Origin: Nomia melanderi
Taxonomy: Eukaryota; Arthropoda; Insecta; Hymenoptera; Halictidae
DNA: 64,000 nt
NCBI RefSeq assembly: GCF_051020985.1
Contig: NC_134999.1
Coordinates: forward strand, 20,713,660-20,777,659
Direction of reading: 5' to 3'
Shown here: piece after piece, positions 57,907 to 64,000 of the stretch
How the letters are laid out: every line of letters starts with the position of its first letter
How positions within the stretch are numbered: the stretch's first letter is position 1
The notes under the pieces: model-generated
The model's input: only the letters and a program-made list of their open reading frames with translations
What the model was told of the DNA's origin: nothing
Databases searched by the model: none
Program-made: the position numbers and the translations under genes

Positions 57907-59886
57907 ATGCCGTGCAGTTTCACGCTGCAGTTGCTAAAAGAATTTCATCGATCGAATCCCCCTGTTGCCAAGTATCGCAGCGTTATAGTCGTTTTTCGCC
58001 TAAAACAAAAATGCTTCGCCGGTTATTTCCCATCGATTTTTCTAGGTGTATTCTCAAACCGCGGGCCCGCTAATCGAATTGACTCGCATTTGAAATTCAA
58101 TCGCGGGGAAATACATATTGATGACTGAAAAAATCATGTTACTCGAAGCATTTCTACAACGCCGAACGAAAACAGTCCCGTATTCGAGTGGAATCGATGC
58201 CGGTGGCGCTCGATAGGGTTGAAAAATTGGGTCGGAACCAACCCAGACACCGTCGGACAAGGGTTGACCGAAAGGTTCGCCGGAGAACGGGACGCGTAAC
58301 CTTTCATTTTCGAATTTTCCCGGCCCGTGGCCAACTGGTCCACCGATAAGCGTTCGCCGAAGAGTCAGCGACACGTGAAGTGGCGGCGGACCGTTCTTCG
58401 TCTCTGCTGCAGGATTTTCACGTGGCCGGATGCGGTCCGATACGGCTCGGTCTTCGTATCGAGTTAATCAGCCATGCGACCGGCCGTCCCGCGCACTGTC
58501 TCGCGCCCTCCTCTCGCTTTTTTCGGCGCTATCGAGCGGGCCGCGGTGGCCAGCGAGAAGAAAACCGCTGCCAAGAGTCCGGCATCGAAAGGAGCGCCGG
58601 TCTGCCGTTGACTTGGCGAATAGGGATACGGGTCAACGGGTATTCCGAACGGGAATAATGGCTCGCCGTTTGCCGACGGGAACGTCCAGCGCCGCTCGTC
58701 CGATTCTTCGGCTCCTCGTTGCATCCTGTTCGCAGAAATAGAAGCTGAAACAGAAAAGCGCATAGAATCTTCCCTTGGGAATCGAGAATGGAGCTGCGAT
58801 TGCAGGGGATGCGTATTCGAACCGATCCGCGGCTCGACCCACTCGATACGAACTAGTTGCAGTACGCGAATATCTCGGTTAACGGTCAACGATGTGTTCC
58901 TAGATGATTTACTTCGATTCTGTGTTACCTTCGCATTGGGTGACGCGAAGAATTCAAGTTTGCAGTGAATCCAAGTCCGATTTCGATCGTTTCGCTGGTT
59001 TAACCAGTGAAATTGGTATTAGTGACATTTTTACGTCCTTGGGTTCGAATCAAACAGAATATTACGTTCTCTACGTTGAAAGTTTGATTTAAGAACCCTA
59101 ACATTAATATTGTTAATAACTTCTAGGTTAAAATTATCTGGGACTTCGGCGAATTTGGAAACAGATTTCAATAAACTATTACCATATCAAAGTCACTAAT
59201 ATTAATGCCTAATATTAACTTAATAACTGGTATTTAATGCTCACCACTTACATCGAATCCTGAAGTATTTACAACGTCCTCAACACCAGGTTCACAGAAC
59301 GCGTCAGTTCGACACGTATCGAATCTCATAAGCATTAATTGGCAAACATTCCGCGAGGTATTGTCGCGCACAGAAATTCCTGAAAGCGTGTACGCAACGA
59401 TCTCCAGTTGTTTATTCGCCGGATCGTTCATTCATCGAAACACCAGTGTAACCGTAGCTCGAAAGCTCGCTAGCGCTCTCGACGTTCCCGAGTTCGGGGG
59501 AGACACGCGCGGATTGGGGAAAACGCTTCCGGCGCCGCGAAAACTGTGTCGAACCGGAAGCGTTCGAAATGTATACGACGCATCCACCTGTCGCGCTCCG
59601 CCGCTAGGTTCGCCGGTGCCGCCGTTCTGGAAACGGGTCGAAACTTATTTTCAGAATGTTAACGAACGGACGAGCGCACGCGGCGTGCCTCGCTCCATCG
59701 GAAATACGTTCGAGTCCTCTTTTTCCGGCGGCGGTGGAGGCTTACCCGCGATTTCGCGGAGCCGCAGGTGCTCTCTCCTACGAAATGGACCGTACTTCAC
59801 GACTTATATTAACTTTCGGAAGCGGACGGAGCCGGACCTTTTCGCTAGATTAATTTCAGACACGGGCCGAAATAAATGTTTCCCAA

Positions 59887-59903
59887 CGACGACGACGACG
59901 ACG
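59887..59903. repeat. (CGA)n trinucleotide repeat
   Basis: Five to six CGA units. Short simple repeat without supported coding context. Confidence 0.9.
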
Positions 59904-62900
59904 TGGTTGTCGTGTTCTTGTTCGACTGGCTCGCTTTCGCGCACACCCAGTCGTTATCCCTTCGCCGTGCAACCAGTCGATGGAAATGTGTAACTCGATT
60001 CCTGGGAAATCAGTATTATTCGTTGCACGCGTGTTCGCGAGCGCGTCCGCGACGAGATTAGTCGTTACTTCGGTTTTCGACTTCTTACAGCGATAGGGTA
60101 ATAAGGTTGTTGAACTGGTTTGTTTAGTTTCACCAAAAAAATATAATTTCACACTTAAAAGTACAATGTTGAAGTAACACAGTGATTCCAACAATTTCAT
60201 CAACACAGAGGTTGATTTTGGATGCTTGTTTCTACGTTTGTCGTTGAGACTGGGTGGTTGTTGATTACGCGAGCCGATGTTGTTAACTGACGCTCAACTG
60301 ACGGTGAGTGTCTTACTGTCATTTTTGGGTACGCAACACGCGTCGAAGTAGACTGTTGTCAGCGTTTCACGTGGAGAACATTCTTGTACGATACGGAAAA
60401 CGTTTCAACCCCTTATACGCGAAAGTTCTTTTGGCTAGATACACTCGTAATTCAATTACGAAGGAAATAAAGGAGGAAGAAAGGAGAAAGTGGAGAAGTC
60501 GAAAGTATATTTTACGATGGAAGATAGATTTGACGAGCAGGGTCGTTATGAAAATCGCATGGCAAGGGGTTATTCGTCGCGACAGGCACGTTCGCTCGCG
60601 ATTCGGAATATCGGGGAAGAAACCGAGAGGGAAACGGCGCAAGCGAAAACGGTCGGAGAGTTATTTCGGTTGCGTTCGGCCAAGCGATACCTTGCTCCCG
60701 CGTTTCTTCGTTTTTCCGCGTGGCGGGAGACACGACATTTTTTCCGCGGCGATGACTCTCCCCGAGCTCGGTCGAATTACACGGCTGTCGGGCGCAACGC
60801 CGCCCGCCGCGACTTGTCGCTTGATACAGAAACGGCGAAATCGAGCGTGATAATCCGCTTCTGTCGTCCCGCGATAATTGAACCCGGCCGACCGTTCGCC
60901 GGACATTCAGCGCTGTCGAAGTCCTGCGGGAGAATTAAGTGGCCGTTCCTGGGCGAGTTACTCGGCAATTTCAACTAACGTCGGATCATTTAATTGTCGT
61001 ATGATTTAATAATTCGCGGGAAAATCTTCCGCTTCACCTCTTATCTTGTAACAATGTGTTCAACTCGTGGAGGTTTTCAATATGATTTGACAAACAATCG
61101 CACGACTCGTTGGAAGTCAAAGTAAACGTTATTCTTTTGTAATGATTATACTTAAAAGCGAACAGAGATATAGAAAATTCCTAGAATTTTTCTCTTTCCG
61201 ATAAATCGTTAATCACGAACTAGTATGGAACAGAGTCGAGAAAGGAGTCACAGTGCAAGGTGTTAACACTGTAGATTTACGAAACGCGTGACTTTCTAAT
61301 AAATTACATCGATTCTTCCTAAATCGAGCGAGGAATCTTCGCTAGGATAATCACTCGTAATCTTCGAAATCGTTGAAGTTCCATAGTTCCGCTGGGAAAT
61401 TTGGCAACTGCATCGACGCGAAGTTCATTCCGAAACTCCGAACAGTCTCGTTTCCACGTAATATAGGTTACACGCGAGTGCGCGAGGTCGTTTCGCCAGG
61501 TTCGATCGCGAAACGCTCGGGTCGGTCGTCTAGGCGAGTCTACTTTGCCGTCTGTTTTCCCACAGCAAGCCGGACGATCGCAGTCGCAAGGAACATTTAA
61601 TTTGGAGCCGGAGCTAGAGTATTTTTCCCTTCCGCGAGGGGAAAATATCCCGGCTCGCGGGAGGGCGGAACGCATCGCGAGATTAAAGACGTCTGGAGAA
61701 GACAATCTTTTAAAATAACCGCGTGGTCCGCATATAATTCGCGGGCAAAGCGGAAGGAGAAGGAACGCCGCGGCGCGGAGCGTCCTGTCGCTGTCCCTGT
61801 TTCCCGTCCCTGTCTCTCGTCCCTCGCGCCGCGCCGCGCCTCGACGAGAATGCCCGCGATGCTTTGCCCGCGACATCTTTCGAAGCGGAGAAAAGAAACC
61901 AGACGACGAATGAGTTTCCAGCTCTGTCCATCGCCATCAATGAGATGCAGCGTTTTTTGTTCCTCGCGGAAACTGGCAGAGTCGGTTGCAACTTTTTCCC
62001 AGCGTTGCAAACAAAACACCGTTTCCTGCCCCTCCTCGCGCGCCGTTCCTCGGCCGTTGTTTCTCTCTTTGAATTTTAGTCGGTGACGCGATTAAAAAAA
62101 AAAAACGGCCGAGCAAAAAAGACGGGGGGTGGAAAAAAAGGAGAAATGAAAAACCGACGGGGAAAGGCACCAGCGGTTGTAATTCCGGGCTCGCTCGAGG
62201 CTTCGAGAGCAAATTATCCACGGTTTCGTTGTCCCGTCGCGAAATCATACGCGACGCTTCAGTTTTTTCGATAATAGCCGCCGATCCGGATCGATGTCCG
62301 ATGGGGAAAAACGAAAAACACGCGTGGGAAATAAAAAAAAAGCCGGAAAAAGGAACGAAGAGCCGGCCGCGAAAGGGATCGCGCGGCGCGGCGCGCCGCG
62401 GCGGATCGACCGTTCTCTCCCAGCCGCGGTTATTACTTATTTCTGACGTTGCAGAATTTCCTCGATAATGAAAATTTTAATCGCTCGTCGTAATCAACCG
62501 CTCCTCCTCGCTTCGCTCCCTTTTGTTCGGGGAACGTCGAAAACTCCTGCCCGCCTGGGAGCGATACTTTGAGGCCGGACGAACACTGCGGAGATCTCGG
62601 TATCGGGAAACGTATTATCCATTCGATCGCAGATTGTTTCGCTTTTATCCGACGCGACTGTCTCGATCGCCTCGCGACAGTCTCGATCGGCTTGCCGGAA
62701 CGAACGGTTTTCGACGCTGTAACCGCCGAGCGGTCTTATTAGCTTTCCCGAATTTTCGCGTGGAAACCGAAAGGGCGCGTCCGTCGAGGTTCCCATTGAT
62801 TCCCAACGCAACAGGACTCATTCGTTCGTTTCCCTTTTGTTTCATTTTGTAAATATTCCGCCGCCCTGAAGATTTTTAATAAGAGAACGGACTGGAATTC

Positions 62901-64000
62901 GCGTTTCGCGACGGAGGCGCGCGGCTTTTCCGCGGAAATGTTCCCCGGTGTCGCGCAGAAATTTACAATTGCAGCGCCGTCGGCCGTAAAAAAAACTCTC
63001 GAAACGGACTTTTTACGCGCGCAGCACAGCCTACTTTCACCGACGGCGAGGCGGCGCACTGCTTCCTAGAATTCGAAAAGTCGAAACGGGACCGAGGTGT
63101 AATTAACTTCCTTCCTGTATCGCGCGCGTGCCGCCGGGCGAAACAGAAATAATACCGTCGGGCAAACTTATTTTCTTTATTAATATAGAAATAGACCGGT
63201 CTCTAACGACCGAGACTCGGTTCGCGGGTTACGCGAGCCATTATTCGGTGACCTAAATGCACGAGTAAGCATTGTTCGCGAAAGATCGCGTCACGCGTGC
63301 GACGGAAGCCTGCCGGGAGATGGTGGCGGTTGCGCGCGCGCCACGCCCGTCGACGCACGGTGCGACTGTAAACGAAACCCCATGTTCGATTATTCGCATA
63401 ACGGAAATTGAAGGTTACCAATGCGTTGCTAAGCAGTCTCTGCTACACAGAATGATTTTCACTTGAAAAATAATCATTTTCCGCAGGTAAACTCCGTTTC
63501 TCTATTTACATGGCGTTGAAATCGAAACGCAAAGTATCCATTGTCGTCGAAGAAACTTCATAATATCCCCGTAACGTAAGAAAAACATAACCACCATGCG
63601 TTTAGCTCTATACCTTACAAGTTTTGTCTGAAACATTTGTTTGTATCACTCACACTTTCCAAGTTACCGAGTTTTGTCCAGAAAGCGGCCGTTTGACCGC
63701 ACTGTGCGGCGATTCCTCGATTACTATTTTTTACTTAGCGCGCCTCGATTCGACAGTTCGAGCCATCGTTCTCGGCCAGGTGATCCTCGCCTCGCGATCC
63801 CCTGAAATACGCCGTCCGTTCTCTCCACCCGACCGAGTTTATCGCATGCTTTATCGTTTTGACAACCGCACGGCGAGCCCGTTTTTCTCCTTTAACCCCT
63901 TGCCTTATCGTTTCCGCCATAATTGCACTCGTTCAGGCCGCTTCACCGTCCACCTCTCGACTGCTACGGGCCTCCCGAAAGTCTGCTCGCAAAGCGCTTC

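Larger units (their letters stand above)
34565..64000. other. about 29 kb gene-poor, GC/CpG-rich region
   Basis: No open frame here has a recognisable domain, and no chain of exons with consistent phase and homology could be assembled. Many frames of 60-270 codons occur on both strands with Arg/Ser/Gly/Pro-biased composition, as expected from CpG-rich DNA with few stop codons. It carries family A and B MITEs, a G tract, CGTCT, CT and CGA simple repeats and a polypurine tract. It may be intergenic regulatory DNA or a long intron of a gene that extends beyond the window. Neither can be decided here. Confidence 0.55.

Noticed and set aside
59040..59056. GGTTCGAATC-type sequence resembling a tRNA B box
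   Set aside because: No proper A box at the right distance and no cloverleaf could be drawn. The same applies to a similar motif near 3366.
60308..60978. Overlapping 180- and 162-codon plus-strand frames
   Set aside because: Basic low-information composition, two frames open at once, no splice or homology support.

Overview
The window looks like a stretch of insect nuclear DNA, most probably from a hymenopteran (bee, wasp or ant). The genes have many short introns, with exon joins that can be followed base by base. The two esterases have the oxyanion motif and exon plan I associate with hymenopteran 'venom carboxylesterase-6-like' enzymes. The DNA is rich in CpG and carries many short TTAA-bounded, non-autonomous transposons. 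The order-level assignment is inference; no species is claimed.

Layout. (1) 1-6470: no supported gene; a two-copy 245-bp tandem duplication, two TTAA-bounded repeats and a (CT)n tract. (2) 6474-6823: a large inverted-repeat (foldback) element just upstream of a nine-exon transferrin-family gene (6977-10045, +; 828 aa, two lobes, probable GPI tail). (3) 10826-15945: a cluster of three THEG-repeat (sperm microtubule-associated protein 2-like) genes, one on the minus strand and two on the plus strand. One of them uses a GC-AG intron. (4) 16576-24394: two tandem type-B carboxylesterases with identical intron positions and phases and matching TATA/TCAGT core promoters. (5) 24664-26639 (-): a membrane-anchored short-chain dehydrogenase (retinol dehydrogenase 11/13-like), tail-to-tail with the second esterase. 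(6) 28757-29964 (-): SPEF1/CLAMP, head-to-head with (7) 30348-31470 (+): proteasome subunit alpha type-2. (8) 31.5-64 kb: about 32 kb of GC- and CpG-rich DNA with no gene I can support. It holds scattered transposon remnants and simple repeats, and a CTCF-like motif sits at its left edge.

How the parts relate. The THEG-repeat genes and SPEF1 are both sperm/cilium microtubule families, so part of the neighbourhood may be germline-expressed. The esterases arose by local duplication and now differ mostly in intron insertions. The transferrin has lost several canonical iron/anion ligands in its N-lobe and gained an Asn/Gly/Tyr-rich insert, which suggests a non-transport role. All exon models were derived by hand from splice signals, reading phase and family similarity. 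No alignment or transcript data were available.
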